Source: Haematococcus lacustris (lineage: Eukaryota > Chlorophyta > Chlorophyceae > Chlamydomonadales > Haematococcaceae). Taken from it: 64,000 nucleotides of DNA. The DNA is taken from positions 17,447,746-17,511,745 of the forward strand of contig JASKMD010000029.1 of NCBI GenBank assembly GCA_030144725.1, in the 5' to 3' direction. The notes beneath the pieces are model-generated. The model was not told the origin of the DNA. It saw only the letters and a list, made by a program, of their open reading frames with translations, and searched no databases. The position numbers were made by a program, and so were the translations under genes. This document shows positions 10,435 to 21,156 of this stretch, piece after piece; position 1 is the stretch's first letter; every line of letters starts with the position of its first letter.

Positions 10435-13400
10435 GCTGTCCGCCCCCACTGACCTGGCAGCAGGCCACACTCCGGGGTTCAATGACCCTAGTCTGCCTGT
10501 GTACTCCGCAGGCATTGGGGCAGTCACACCCCAGGCGGTCACACCCCAGGCTGTCACACCCCAGGCTATCACACCCCAGGCGGTCACACCCCAGGCGGTC
10601 ACACCCCAGGCGGTCACACCCCAGGCGGTCACACCCCAGGCTATCACACCCCAGGCGGTCACACCCCAGGCGGTCACACCCCAGGCGGTCACACCCCAGG
10701 CGGTCACACCCCAGGCTATCACACCCCAGGCGGTCACACCCCAGGCGGTCACACCCCAGGCGGTCACACCCCAGGCTATCACACCCCAGGCGGTCACACC
10801 CCAGGCGGTGATGCACTCTAGCAGGCTGGGTGGGGCAGGTCAGGGAGGTGGCCCAGGGTTTGCCCCTCAGCCCCAGCAGGTCGTGAAGATGGCAAACCAG
10901 AGTGAGATCACACCCATTGTTGGCGGCATAAATGTGACTGCAGCAAGTAGCCAGCCAAGGACTGCAGCGGTTAAGTCAGCTGGAGCAGTTGCGTCAGTCG
11001 GGCCAGGGGTCGGGGTGTCAGCAGAGGGCACGGCAGCAGTAGGGGGTGGGGTGCGTGTGTCTGGGCAGGAGGGGGAGGGGGGAGTAGGGGCCAGAGCAGC
11101 AGCAGGGAGGGGGGGGAGTGCACGGGAGGGCCCAGGGCCGGCAGGCATTCCCGGTCTGGGTGTTTATGCTGCCGCCCCTGGACTGCCTGGGGGGTTTGGA
11201 GGACCTGGCACAGCACCCGCAGGGGTAGGGATGGGAGGGGTGAAGGTGGGAGGGGCAGGGGCAAGGGAGGGAGGGGTGTGGGTGGCAGGGGTAGGGGTGG
11301 GAGAGCCACGGGAGGTGGTGGCCACAGGACCAGCATTCACACAGGCAGCAAAGGCTGAGGGGACGCTGCAGGAGGTGGGTGGACCTGGTGCTGAGGCTCC
11401 TGACCTGGGTGGTAGGTCTCAGGGGGAGCCCAGCCAGGCCTCCCCCTCCAACACCCAGCGAGGTCCTGCTCTGCTCACTACCCCAGCAGCGGCAGCAGCG
11501 GCAGCAGCAGCCAGCGTGCCAGTAATGCTCCAGCCCCCTTCCTCCTCATCCTCATCACCACCACCACCAGCAGCAGCAGCAGCAGCAGCGGCAGCAGGGG
11601 GAGCAGGCCAGGCTCAGGGCCAGGGGCCGGGGCCGGGGAGCTGCACAGCAGCTGGAGGCTTGCTAGGAGAGGGTCATGTGGCTGCCGCTCCCTCACCACC
11701 ACCACCCCACCCTCCTCTCACCTCCTACCCTTGGGATGAGGCGCACTCCGCTGCAGGCACCCTGGCAGGGGCTGTGGCAGCAAGGCCTGAGGCAGCTAGG
11801 CCTGAGGCAGCTGTTGGGCAGGCCTTGCAGCTTGGTAGGCCGGGCAGCAGGCTGAGGGAGGCCGGGCCAGGGCCAGGGCCAGGGCCAGGGCCACGCCAGC
11901 CTGCAGCTCCTGTGCCAACATCAGCACTAGCACCAGGGCAAGGGCATGCGCCTGCGCCAACATTAGGTTCAGGGCCAGGGCCAGGGCCAGGGCCAGGGCC
12001 AGGGTTGGGGTCGGGGTCGGGGGTGGGGTCGGGGGTGGGGTCGGGGGTGGGGTCGGGGGTGGGGCCAGGGCCAGGCAGTGGGTCGAGGTCAGCGGGCACT
12101 TTCCCGTCCCGCCGCTCCCTGCGACATGAGGTGCGGGAGCGAGTGGATGCAGTGCGGCAGCGACTGAGGAGCCTGGGGTCGGGCAGCAGTGGACCCCTGC
12201 GCAAGGGCAGGGGCCGGGGCAGGGCAGTGCAGGCTGATGATGGCGACAGCTGGTTCAGCGTGGCCATGGTGGTGCGCGTGGTGCTGTACACACTCACTGC
12301 CATCATGGGCTTTACCACGGGTGGGTGGGTGGGTGGGTGGGTGGGTGGGAGTGGGTGGGTGTCTGTGGTGCATGAGAGGCGGTTGAGGTGGTTGGGGGCT
12401 GTGGCGGGGTCCAGGGCGCCAGGAGCTAGGGCCTGTGGGCTAGTGTGGGCTGTGGGCAGGAGGGGTGGATCATGGTGGGGCCTCGGCAGGTCTGGGCGGT
12501 GAGTTGGTCAGGACTGGTCAGGGCCGGGTCCTGCGGCGGCTCTAACCCTGGGGTTGCACCTGGAGTTGTGTGGGGTGGGGTGGGGCTTGTGGCGGGGTGT
12601 GATGTGGTGTTGGGTGTGGCATGGTTATTGTGCTGTGTGATGCGTGGCAGGCTGACTGACCCACAGCTGTGATCCTCCTCATCCCCATCCTCATCCTCAC
12701 TGAGCCACATGGCTATTGAGGTTCTTGCCCTGCCCCCCTCACGGGCTCACTGGCAACCCCAGACTGACCCCGGCGCCTGACCAGATGACCTCAAGTTCAC
12801 AGCGCGACCTTACTTGGACACGCCTTACCTCGACCTTACAAAAACAAAACATTACTTAAAATACACAGCTCAGCTCAAACAGTCATCGTTGCAAAACCTC
12901 ATGTTTCAAGCATACAGTGCAACAGCGCAGTTTCATGAGCGATCATTTCATATCGCAAGGTGATCACTGAATGCCAACCGATGGCACACAAAATATAGCG
13001 TTTGAATGACCCTAGCGCCCACTGAGTGGGCATTGCTTGGCTGCTGCTGGCATGCCTGCTTGCCGCTGCCAACGCATGACGTTTGTATTCAACAGAGGCT
13101 GGCCTGCCCTGCCCCTGCCCCTGCTGCCCCCATGGCCCACTCACCTGCCCTGCCCTGCCCTGCGCTGCCCTGTGCCCTGCCCTGCGGCAGGCATGACGCT
13201 GGCTGTGCTGTACCTGGTGCTGTCAGTCATGGCCGCTGTGCTGCACCCCTGGTACCGCTACTCCTTCCCCTCAGCCCATGCCCAGCAGCCCCTCTTCACC
13301 TCCCGCCTCGTGCCCTACCAGGCCTCCAGCCATGCCCTCCTCCACTTCCACCCCACACCTGACAATGAAGCAGTGGCGATGCCCCTGTGGCGAAACGCAA

Positions 13401-14662
13401 GGCAGACGGGGCGGGCAGGCAGCAGCAGGGGTCCTGAAGCCACCCAGCACAGCACCTCACAGGGTGGCCCACCCTCAGGCGCTGCACAGCTGAGGCATGG
13501 CAGCAGCTCCCACCTCAGCCGGGAGGGCAGCTGTGGAGGTGGCAATGGGAGCAATGCGAGCGGCGGCTGTGGGATGGCAGGGGGGGCTGCTGGTGGGGGT
13601 GGGGGTGTGGAGGTCAGGGCAGGGGGGGTCAGGGCCAGGTCCAAGGCTCTGGCCCATGACTTGGCCATCCGGGGGGAGGCGATGGCTTATGAATGGGCAG
13701 CCAAGGGGGAGACGAAGGCGCTTGACTGGGCTGCGCGAGGGGAAGCCTTGGCTAATAGAATGAGTGCCAGGATCACTGGAGCCGGCGAACAGGTGGTCCA
13801 TGCCCTTGGTGGAAGGCAGCGTCACAGCGAGGAGGCGGAGTGCAGGTGAGTGCACATGGCCGATGGTGGGTTTGTGTCGGGTAGCTTGTGGCACAGTGGT
13901 GAAGAGGAGGTCCCTGTGGCCACCACTTGTTCTTCGTCCTTTCTCCTTTGTCTTCTCTCAGGCAGCTGACCATTGGGCTGAATTGCACACTGACCTAAAT
14001 GCTTTAATGAGGTCGCTGCATGGCATGCATGCATGCAGCTGCCAGTCACATTTTCTGTCCGCAGATATGTTGAGGCAATGCCTGGCGTCATCCCAGGCTC
14101 CAGCAGCAAGCCAGCATGGACCCCCTCTGGCGACCAGCAGGCAACCACCCCAACCGTCACAACCACCCTTGCAACCAACACCACCTCTGCCTCTCCTCCC
14201 ACCGCCGGGGGCGAAGGTCCTGCTGTGCCCAGGGGTCTGAGTCAGCCTGTCGCCAACACTCAGCAGCAGCAGGAGGCCCACCAGCCTGCCCCTGCCCCTG
14301 CCCCTGCCCCTGGCCCTCCCAGCTCAGGCAGCCAGGGCCTCCGCAGCGGTTTACGCCATGCACTCCATGCAGCAGCCCACCCACGCACCGCTGTCCGCAC
14401 GGCCCTGGCCTCCGTGCACCATGCAACCGCCTCGCCAACTCCCTTGCCACCCGCACTGCAGCCAGAGGCAACAGGCCAGGGAAAGCTAGGCAGGCAGGCC
14501 AAGGTAGCTGCCCAGAAGCTGGGCGGACTTGGGGGTGGCGGGGTGGAAGGCAAGGGACAGCAGCTGGTGTACCCTGGCGTGCCGACAGCAGCATTGCGAC
14601 TTGAAGTGGGGCAGAAGCTGGACAGCATGGTCAGTGGCTGGGGCAGTGCTGACAGGGGGTGA
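10435..14662 (+). CDS. Repeat-rich putative membrane protein, spliced, 5' end unresolved
   Basis: Three exons join with matching phases: 10435-12320 (acceptor TTTGCCAG, donor GTGGGT), 13191-13845 (acceptor CTGCGGCAG, donor GTGAGT) and 14065-14662 (acceptor TGTCCGCAG, stop TGA). The first exon encodes twenty TPQA-type pentapeptides and then a long Gly/Ala/Pro/Gln-rich segment. The exon 1/2 junction falls inside a roughly 40-residue hydrophobic stretch (VAMVVRVVLYTLTAIMGF, then MTLAVLYLVLSVMAAVL), best read as two closely spaced membrane helices followed by HPWYRY. A basic segment precedes the helices (SRRSLRHEVRERVDAVRQRL). The C-terminal part is polar with Ala-rich repeats (WAAKGETKALDWAARGEAL). 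No known domain was recognised. Earlier exons probably exist left of 10435. Confidence 0.6.
10512..10811 (+). repeat. 15 bp coding tandem array (20 units, TPQA repeats)
   Basis: About twenty copies of the unit CACACCCCAGGCGGT encode AVTPQ. Variant units with CTATCA (AITPQ) recur, mostly every fifth unit, giving a higher-order period near 75 bp. Reading frame is preserved throughout. Confidence 0.95.
12321..13190 (+). other. Intron of the repeat-rich membrane protein gene
   Basis: It opens with a GTGGGTGGGTGG run and ends in CCCTGCGGCAG, and phase 1 is kept across it. A TGCCC-rich stretch lies before the acceptor. No nested gene was seen. Confidence 0.6.
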
Positions 14663-14716
14663 TGGGGGCGGGGGCGGGGGCGGGGGCGGGGGCGGGGGCG
14701 GGGGCGGGGGCGGGGC
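14663..14716. repeat. GGGGCG hexanucleotide repeat
   Basis: About nine GGGGCG units directly follow the stop codon of the upstream gene. The reverse strand reads as Pro or Arg-Pro repeats and is not a gene. Confidence 0.9.
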
Positions 14717-15254
14717 AGAAACACTGAGCATGGGTGAGCATATGTTTGCTGCTGCTGCTTCATATAGTTCTGTTTGCAGCTCTCAGTTGCTCCTGCTGCT
14801 GCTGCTGCTGCTGCTGCTGGCGGCCGCAGGTTGCCATGAACAACAGCGGCAGCCAGGGTCAGGACCCTAGGCAGACTGGGAAGCCAGCCGGTGCTCCTTC
14901 CACTCCCTGACCCCCTGACCCTCAGGCCTAGACATAAATGTTGCCGGGATGTTGCCTGAAAAGACAGGAGGGTTTAAGAAGGGAATTCTCTGGTCAGCAG
15001 GCTTAACATGAGGGTGAGGGTGAGGGTTAGGCAGACATTAGGCAACATGCAGTGTTGCCTGAATAGACATGCTTCATTGACGAGTCATCCGCAGAAATAT
15101 GTCTACCTAGCAGACGTCTGTATGCCCTGTCCTGACCTGCCCCTCTCCTCCCCTGACCTCCCCACACCCCAACCGTGCTGGACCCATGCTGCTCTCGTGC
15201 TGCTGGGGTGTGGCTCGACAACATGGGCGCATGGAAGCAGGATAGAGAGCGGGT
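14717..15254. other. Intergenic with CTG run and G-rich telomere-like words
   Basis: A CTG run lies at 14790-14820. Short GAGGGTGAGGGTTAGG words lie at 15010-15032. No gene was recognised. Confidence 0.4.
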
Positions 15255-15815
15255 TGTTTGTGTTCACCAGCCGGGTAAGCTCAGCTGTGAGCAGCCCCCA
15301 GCCCAGGGGAGATGGTTGAAGCGCAGTAAGCCAACCAGACATGCAAGCTGAAAGACCGCACCAGGGTTAGTACTTGTATCGCCCCTATAGTCTATCACCC
15401 CACCTTTGGAGCTGTTTTTGGAGGAATTGGCCCGGACAACAGCTCCAGACCCCAGATAACGCAGGACCTAGTTGCTGTGGAGATGTGCGCTGGATAGGGT
15501 TCTGAGATGTTCTCAGAATCCCCAGCTCTCTCTTCAGTTGCGCCATACGCAAGGGGATCCATCCAACACCCTACTCGTTGTAGTGCAGGGCGTCCCATTC
15601 AGGCCCATGTCGCCCATGCAGCCCATGTAGCCCATGTAGCCCATGCAGCACCTGCTGGCTGCCATGGCTGCCAGCCTACTTTGTGGGGACCAGCATTGCA
15701 GCAGACAGGGCACATGTGCAACACTGTAGCAATGCATGTGCCATGTGCATGGGATCATGACCCCACACAGACAAAACACTGACCCTAGTGAGGGGCAAGG
15801 TGCTTTGGTGGGCTG
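15255..15815 (+). pseudogene. Type A nuclease relic A2 (RuvC-II fragment and 3' end)
   Basis: 15258-15310 reads FTSRVSSAVSSPQP, matching the RuvC-II region HRTSRVSSAVNGQQP of copy A1. At 15720-15807 the sequence resembles the type A 3' block (GCCATGTGCATGGG, CCCCACACAGACAAAACACT, CCCTAGTGAGGG). The middle of the gene is missing or unrecognisable. 15604-15650 holds CCCATGTAG repeats. Confidence 0.45.
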
Positions 15816-16779
15816 CAACGGCTGTTTCCGCAATTTCTTCTGCAGTGGGTGAGCTCTGCAGCAGCACTGGGGTGCTAGTAGCATGCATAGAATTGCAGTG
15901 CAACGTACTGCAGCCCGATAACTGTTGTTGGGTTGGGCAGCAGCTGGAGAATTGATTGATTGTCTCCTTTTGTTAGAGGCAGTGAGCAGGGCACCTCACA
16001 TCCTAGACCTGGCAGGTTCATAAGTCACATGGTGACAGCATTTGAAGTTTTATGGTCATAACCCTTCGGGGCTTCACAAGGCGAGTCATGAATGTGATGC
16101 ACCTGTAGGTTGTTTTGGGAGTTATGGTGTGGCTTGCTGTGGCATGTTTTGTTTTGCAATGGGTTGTTTCCTGCACTGGATGAGTGCGGCTGGTGGGCTG
16201 TGTGCGACATGAATGCGGGGTTAGTCTCCTGCAGATGCCTGCCTTAACTGCCACGATGCCTGTCAGAATGGGGCAATGTGGCTGGGTGTGTGCGCGAGGC
16301 AATGGGTTGGAAGGAAGAGGCAGGGTGACAACAGTAATGATGTTCACACCTTCACCACATGCACGTGTCTATTGTAAAAGAAACGCCTTGGGAAAGGGAA
16401 GAAAACCTTCGCAGGCGCCTAGGATTCATCACACCCTTGGCTCGACAACAGGCAAACGGGGGTCAACAACAAGCTAACAGGGGCAAGATAGAGAGCGGGT
16501 TGCATACTTGCGCTCCACCAGCTAGCCAGTGACTGCCTTGCTTAACCAATGCCCATGCCACCACCGCCCTACTCACCCTCACGCGCAACCGAGTAGTTGC
16601 AGATCCCCTCCTCCCCACTGCCACAACACCCCAGCTGTTCTAGACTGCAAACTGGCCACGCCACCCCTCCCACCCTAATGCAACTCGCCAGATCTCAAGC
16701 CAAGCGGGTCCATGCAGCCCCCTCGTCCCCCACTGGGGCCTCCATTTGCAAATGACTACTCAGGTCATGACTACTCAGG
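15816..16779. other. Intergenic, no gene recognised
   Basis: No protein domain, RNA or member of the repeat families seen elsewhere was recognised. Confidence 0.4.
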
Positions 16780-17340
16780 TGGTGCTAATGGGCTGTGTGG
16801 AGTACACCCAATGCACATGGACATGGTACATGGGTGCCTACCACCTACACTGTTGCCTGACCACGAGGGCTATTGTGTAGAGTGGGCTTGAAAAACATGC
16901 GCTGATTGTAGGCTGATGACAGCTCAACAAAAAGGGGCACACATTACTGTGCCACAGCAGGGGGCTGCTGCTGCTGCTGCTGGCCGTGGGGGGCTTGTCT
17001 CGCACCCGCTTGTAGCCCAGCCCTGGGTACTCCTTGCCCTTGATTGGCAGACCTCCCTGCTCTGGCCACCAACACAGCTCCAGCGTGCGCCACCTGCTCT
17101 TCCCAATGCGCTGCATGTTCAATGCTGCATTGCAGTCCCTGCCTACCCACCTGCCTGGCTGTGGTGCTGGCTTGGCCTTGACAGACTTGCCCTTGCTCAG
17201 CTCAGATGCCTGCTCAGCCTTGGTGGGCTGGGTGATCTCAGCTGCCTGCTCAGCCTCGGTGCGCTTGCTGCGCTTGGCTGGCTGGGGAGTGCTGGGCGCA
17301 GGCTCTGAGGCTGCTGGCTGTGTGGCTGCCTGGCCCTCTG
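16780..17340 (-). pseudogene. Type A nuclease relic A3 (RuvC-III, tail and 3' block)
   Basis: The minus strand encodes the basic linker (PAKRSKRTEAEQAAE with an inserted second copy of TKAEQA.EL), RuvC-III as WVGRDCNAALNMQRIG, and the tail YPGLGYKRVRDK. The first Asp of the usual DRD is Gly here. The frame is lost in the Gln/Ser run before the stop. 16780-16943 is the conserved 3' block (CAACAGTGTAGGTGGTAGGC on the minus strand). Everything upstream of the linker is missing, so this is a 5'-truncated copy. Confidence 0.65.
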
Positions 17341-17504
17341 CCCCCTGTAGCCCGGAAGCGGGATTCCAAACCCCTGGCTTCTCCCACCCCTGCTCCTCCC
17401 CACAACTCCCCTTCCATCCCACAGTTGAAAACCCAGGCATACATACACCCACCCCGAGTTATCCTCACAGCCACCATTCCGTTCCACACTGCCCTTCTTG
17501 CCGA

Positions 17505-19040
17505 TCAGCTCCTTATCGACCCAGCACCGCTTATTCTTCTTCTCGGCTGTGCGCCTTGCGCCGAACCCTGCAGATCTCCGGCCTGCAACTGCTTGTGTCG
17601 CAGGGGCGTCAGGGAGGGCAGCGATCCAAGGCTTGCGGCAGCACTGCCTGCCACCGCTTTTCTCACAACAATAGCTGCTGGCAACTGGGGAAGGCTGCCT
17701 GCAGGCCGGCCAGCCGATGGCCCGGACCCCGCTCCAAGCCCAGCCGCTGCACCGGGGCTGGTGCCGTCCATGGTGAGCCGCCGCCTGGCGATCACTATCG
17801 CAGCGAAGCGGTCCCCCGATCTGCCTGCAGGCTGCGGGCTTCTGCCGCCGTCGTTGCTGGCTGCTGTGTTAGGTGCTGCTGTGTTAGGTGCTGCACCAGT
17901 CGGCGGGGCGGCGCCGATCTGGGTCTGTGACTGAGTGCGACGCTGCGGCCCACCGGCCACAAGCCGGAGGAAAGCATCCCGTGCTGCCGCGGTCTGCTGC
18001 TCAATGCAAGCCACCACCGAGCGTGCGGCAGCGCCGGGGGCCGCACTGGGCGCAGGCTGCGCGTCCATGTCTCTGCCAGACTCTGAGTTTCTGAGTTTGA
18101 ATGAAGGAGATGCGAACCGGGACGGTTCTGGCAGGAACCTGCTGGAAATAGAGCGGGGGAGCGCGGTGAGCGCGGAGTTGATCGGCGGGTTAGGGCCGGG
18201 CTCAGGCCGCGACATGAGCAGCGGGATGCCGACATCCTCTCCAAACCTCACGCTCGTACGCGCTGTGCCTGAGCTGCGCATATCACTGAGATGCTGCTCG
18301 CTGCGCCAGTCTTGGCTGGCAGACTTGTCGCGTTCCTGCCAATCGACAGGCTCGTTGCTGGCGGGTGCTTCGGCAGGCAACGGCTGGTTGTTGCCCGGCG
18401 TTTCATCAGCTGCTGGGTCGTTACTGCCCGCCGTGGTCGACGATCGCCCTCGTGCGGCGTTGCGCTGCCGAGGGCTGCCAGCCTGCTCGCCCCCCGGCGA
18501 CTGCACCACGAGGATATTGACGTTGCGGCCCGGTTTTGCGGAGTGCGACTCGCTTGCCCGGCGCGACCCACTGGCCACTACACCTGCGGTCGTGCGTGGC
18601 AGCTCTGTTTCCCATCGGCTGGTGGATGCTGTGCAGTCAGGCAGGATATTGTCACAAGGCCACAGATCTGGACATGTTTCCACTGCACATGCTACCATAC
18701 ATGACATTGCATAGCCCCAGTGCCGGCATAGCCACGGGGCCGCATCATACGAAGGAGTCAGGCAGACACAACATTGGCCGGGGTCCACGGTTTTGCCATG
18801 GGCCATCCATGGTCCGCTGCCGCTGCCACTGCTGCTGCTGTCACTGCTGCTGTTGCCAATGTCAATGCTACTGCTGCTGCCGCTGCTGTTGCCACTGGTG
18901 ATGCCACTGCCACTGCTGCTGGCGATGCCACCGCTGTCGCCGCCGCTATTGCTGCCGTCGCCGCTGCCGCCGCCTTGGCTGCTGCTTGCTTGATTCCCTG
19001 CTCCCTTCCTATTTGGAGATGGGGTAGTAGACGTTGGCAT
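17505..19040 (-). CDS. Hypothetical Ser/Gly/Pro-rich protein, 511 aa
   Basis: One long minus-strand frame runs from ATG at 19040 to the stop at 17505. The N-terminal third is Ser/Gly/Asp-rich simple sequence (SSSDSSSSGSGSG). A Cys-containing segment follows (CCVCLTPSYDAAPWLCRHWG, then CMVACAVETCPDLWPC), possibly metal-binding. The remainder is Ala/Pro/Ser-rich and probably disordered, ending in a basic tail (RRRISGAGSIRS). No family was recognised. The Cys-rich segment suggests real coding sequence. Part of the N-terminal region is duplicated in inverted orientation at 19497-19685. Confidence 0.5.
   Translation of the reverse strand: MPTSTTPSPNRKGAGNQASSSQGGGSGDGSNSGGDSGGIASSSGSGITSGNSSGSSSSIDIGNSSSDSSSSGSGSGPWMAHGKTVDPGQCCVCLTPSYDAAPWLCRHWGYAMSCMVACAVETCPDLWPCDNILPDCTASTSRWETELPRTTAGVVASGSRRASESHSAKPGRNVNILVVQSPGGEQAGSPRQRNAARGRSSTTAGSNDPAADETPGNNQPLPAEAPASNEPVDWQERDKSASQDWRSEQHLSDMRSSGTARTSVRFGEDVGIPLLMSRPEPGPNPPINSALTALPRSISSRFLPEPSRFASPSFKLRNSESGRDMDAQPAPSAAPGAAARSVVACIEQQTAAARDAFLRLVAGGPQRRTQSQTQIGAAPPTGAAPNTAAPNTAASNDGGRSPQPAGRSGDRFAAIVIARRRLTMDGTSPGAAAGLGAGSGPSAGRPAGSLPQLPAAIVVRKAVAGSAAASLGSLPSLTPLRHKQLQAGDLQGSAQGAQPRRRISGAGSIRS
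18707..18890 (-). repeat. Inverted duplication, left arm (coding)
   Basis: The reverse complement of this segment matches 19497-19685 at roughly 90 percent by eye, including GTGGACCCCGGCCAATGTTG and the downstream GCCGGCACTGGGGCTATGC. The left arm lies inside the long minus-strand frame; the right arm is the later or decaying copy, since its frame is broken. Confidence 0.8.
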
Positions 19041-19415
19041 GCTGTTGGCATGCTGTTGGTGCAGCAGTACCGGCAGCGGCAACAACAGCTGTTCAGAACG
19101 TCAGCAGCAGGAGCAGCAGCGGGCCCAGCAGTTTGCAGTTCCTAAGGGCGTGTGGTGCCTGCCTGGATGGGCTAAAGCTCTCCTACAGCTCACCAGCTTG
19201 GCTGGCCGTGGGTGACGCCTCCACCTCCACGCCAGGGACTCCACCAGGTACAGCAGCTTGTTGAGCCTTCTTGGCAGCAGCCTTGCGCATGCTGGCTAAA
19301 ACTGCAATGTGCACAGAAGCTGGGTTACACTTGTGTGCCTCACAGCCAAGATTAGCAAGCTGTGGAAGCAAAGTGTGGGTGTGAGGTTAGGGTGAGGGGT
19401 GGGGTAAAGGTTAGA
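19041..19415. other. Spacer of the inverted duplication
   Basis: No gene recognised. Minus-strand Ala/Lys-rich translation (ASMRKAAAKKAQQA) near 19260-19300 is suggestive but too short to call. Confidence 0.35.
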
Positions 19416-19474
19416 GCACCCCTACCCCTACCCCTACCCCAACCCCAACCCCTACCCCTACCCCTACCCCTACC
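19416..19474. repeat. CCCCTA/CCCCAA telomere-like array
   Basis: About nine units of ACCCCT/ACCCCA. The G-rich strand reads TAGGGG, close to but not identical with known green algal telomere units. It sits immediately next to the right arm of the inverted duplication. Confidence 0.85.
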
Positions 19475-19496
19475 ATGATGTGGGTGTGAACAGCCA

Positions 19497-19685
19497 GCTC
19501 AGCAGCAGCAGCGGCAGCAGCAGCGGCATTGACATTTGCAACAGCAGCAGTGACAGCAGCAGCAGTGGCAGCGGACCGTGGATGGGCCCATGGCAAGACC
19601 GTGGACCCCGGCCAATGTTGTGTCTGCCTAACTCCTTGTTATGATGCGGCCCCATGACTATGCCGGCACTGGGGCTATGCAATGT
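19497..19685 (+). repeat. Inverted duplication, right arm
   Basis: Copy of 18707-18890 in opposite orientation, separated by about 0.6 kb. The reading frame here meets a stop soon after CLPNSLL, so this arm is a fragment. Confidence 0.8.
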
Positions 19686-19817
19686 GTAAGTGAGCTTCAA
19701 TGGGCAAACATGTCTAAAGTCCCCGCTGTCTCCCTAGCCAGCTGATGTGCTAGGATGCTGAGTAGAACCACCAACTTGGCCTCACTGAACAAGCACTCAT
19801 GGCCAGGTGGACCATGC

Positions 19818-20090
19818 TTAGTCCCACTGAGCCTGCTGCCAGCGAGAGGCCATCAGTTGCATGAACCAATGCGTATGTCCTAATGTGGTACCCCATCCAC
19901 CAGCGCTGCCCAGGAAGAAGGCGAAGGCAAGGTTGCCTAACCTTCCCTCCAGCCGGGCAAATGACTGGTCTGGACATCTATCACTCAGGGCAGTAGCCAC
20001 AGCATGCAGCGGCTTTTCGACCTGGTGCCACCATGCTATGATAGCAGAGAAAACCTGCACCAGTGCAGCACAAGCCTGAGCCCTGGGTGA
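19818..20090 (-). CDS. Possible exon, unknown protein
   Basis: The minus strand has an acceptor-like CCCAGGGCTCAG followed by an open frame (ACAALVQVFSAIIAWWHQVEK, then LSDRCPDQSFARLEGRLGNL) with a natural residue mix. No partner exon could be fixed and no domain was recognised. Confidence 0.3.
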   Translation of the reverse strand, partial: SPRAQACAALVQVFSAIIAWWHQVEKPLHAVATALSDRCPDQSFARLEGRLGNLAFAFFLGSAGGWGTTLGHTHWFMQLMASRWQQAQWD

Positions 20091-20365
20091 AAGCGCCAGG
20101 ACGCAACAGCATATAGCTGCTGATGCCATGTGGCCTAGTGTGTCGCCTGTGCACCAAGAGAGGCCATGCGGAGCTTCCATAAGAGCATGCGTTGCATGCC
20201 AGCGTCTCTCGCCCCACCTCTAGGTGGGGGCAGGGTATCACCCAGGGGTCAAATGAAACAGCCCCGGCTAAGTTTCAGGGGACAGTGCTGCGTGAAGATG
20301 CGTGGCCAATACTCACACTTCACAGCTGCCTCTACTGCTGTTCAACAGGGCTCCACCCAGCTTAC

Positions 20366-20933
20366 CTACTTGGAGCGGGTCTAGCTGCTCCTCCAAGGCA
20401 AGGATTTGGTCGTCGTCCACTGCTGCTTTGCGGCACTGCAGGCTGCGCCCCGCCAGTTCCGCAAGCCGCTCGTCTAAGCTGTCCTTGTATTGCCGCCATT
20501 CCCGCAGCTCGGCTGGCGTCAGGAACTGCTCAAAGCCCTCGTCCGCTGGGCACAGCAGCAACGTGTGAGGGGTGAGTGCCGCGGCTCAGGGTTTGAGAGT
20601 GGCTAAGGTGAGGTAGAGGTCGCAGCAACCTATAGGCGGGATAGATTAGGTGCTCACCAGAGATACAGGCGTATTCTGAGCGCGGCCGGCATTGGCCGGG
20701 GGTCCCATTTTCAAAGAACGACGTCTGGACGACCCTGCGCTCCCAGTGCGCGTCTAGGGCGGAGTCCAACACTTCCAAACCGTCCTGCGGCGCACATAGC
20801 GAGTGGTGATGGACTTGGTTTGTGAGTATCCCCGCCTCGGGGATTCCATCGCTGGTCTTACAGGTTTGGACTTCTTAGGAGCTTCGTGTTGCTGCTTCGC
20901 CCGGGTCATGTGGTTGAAAGCCAATAATTCCAT
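20366..20933 (-). CDS. Unknown spliced gene, 5' part (three exons)
   Basis: Read on the minus strand, exon 1 is 20933-20862 (MELLAFNHMTRAKQQHEAPK..., donor GTAAGA), exon 2 is 20784-20658 (acceptor GCGCCGCAG, DGLEVLDSALDAHWERRVVQ, donor GTGAGC) and exon 3 is 20545-20366 (acceptor TGTGCCCAG, DEGFEQFLTPAELREWRQYK, LDERLAELAGRSLQC, donor GTAAGC). All phases agree. Exon 3 is rich in Glu, Leu and Arg and probably helical. The gene continues left of 20366, but the next exon was not found. It stands head to head with the type B nuclease copy, with 223 bp between the start codons. Confidence 0.55.
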
Positions 20934-21156
20934 GCCGTTGCCGTTGCGTATTCCTTGCGGCCGGCTCGGTCCGCTGCTCCTCGGGTTCACGCACGTCTCC
21001 CGTGCTTAGCTCTACGGGGTTATGCTGGCCTATGAACGACGGCCAGCTTCTTGGTCTCTTTCCTTGAGTGATACCCATGAAAAACAAAACAAAAACATGT
21101 GTGTGACAAACACGAAAATCCTTAGTATATGTTGCTGCCTCGCGTTGCTGTTGTTT

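Noticed and set aside
10512..10811. CRISPR-like regular array
   Set aside because: Units are contiguous with no spacers, in frame within a coding exon; it is a protein repeat.
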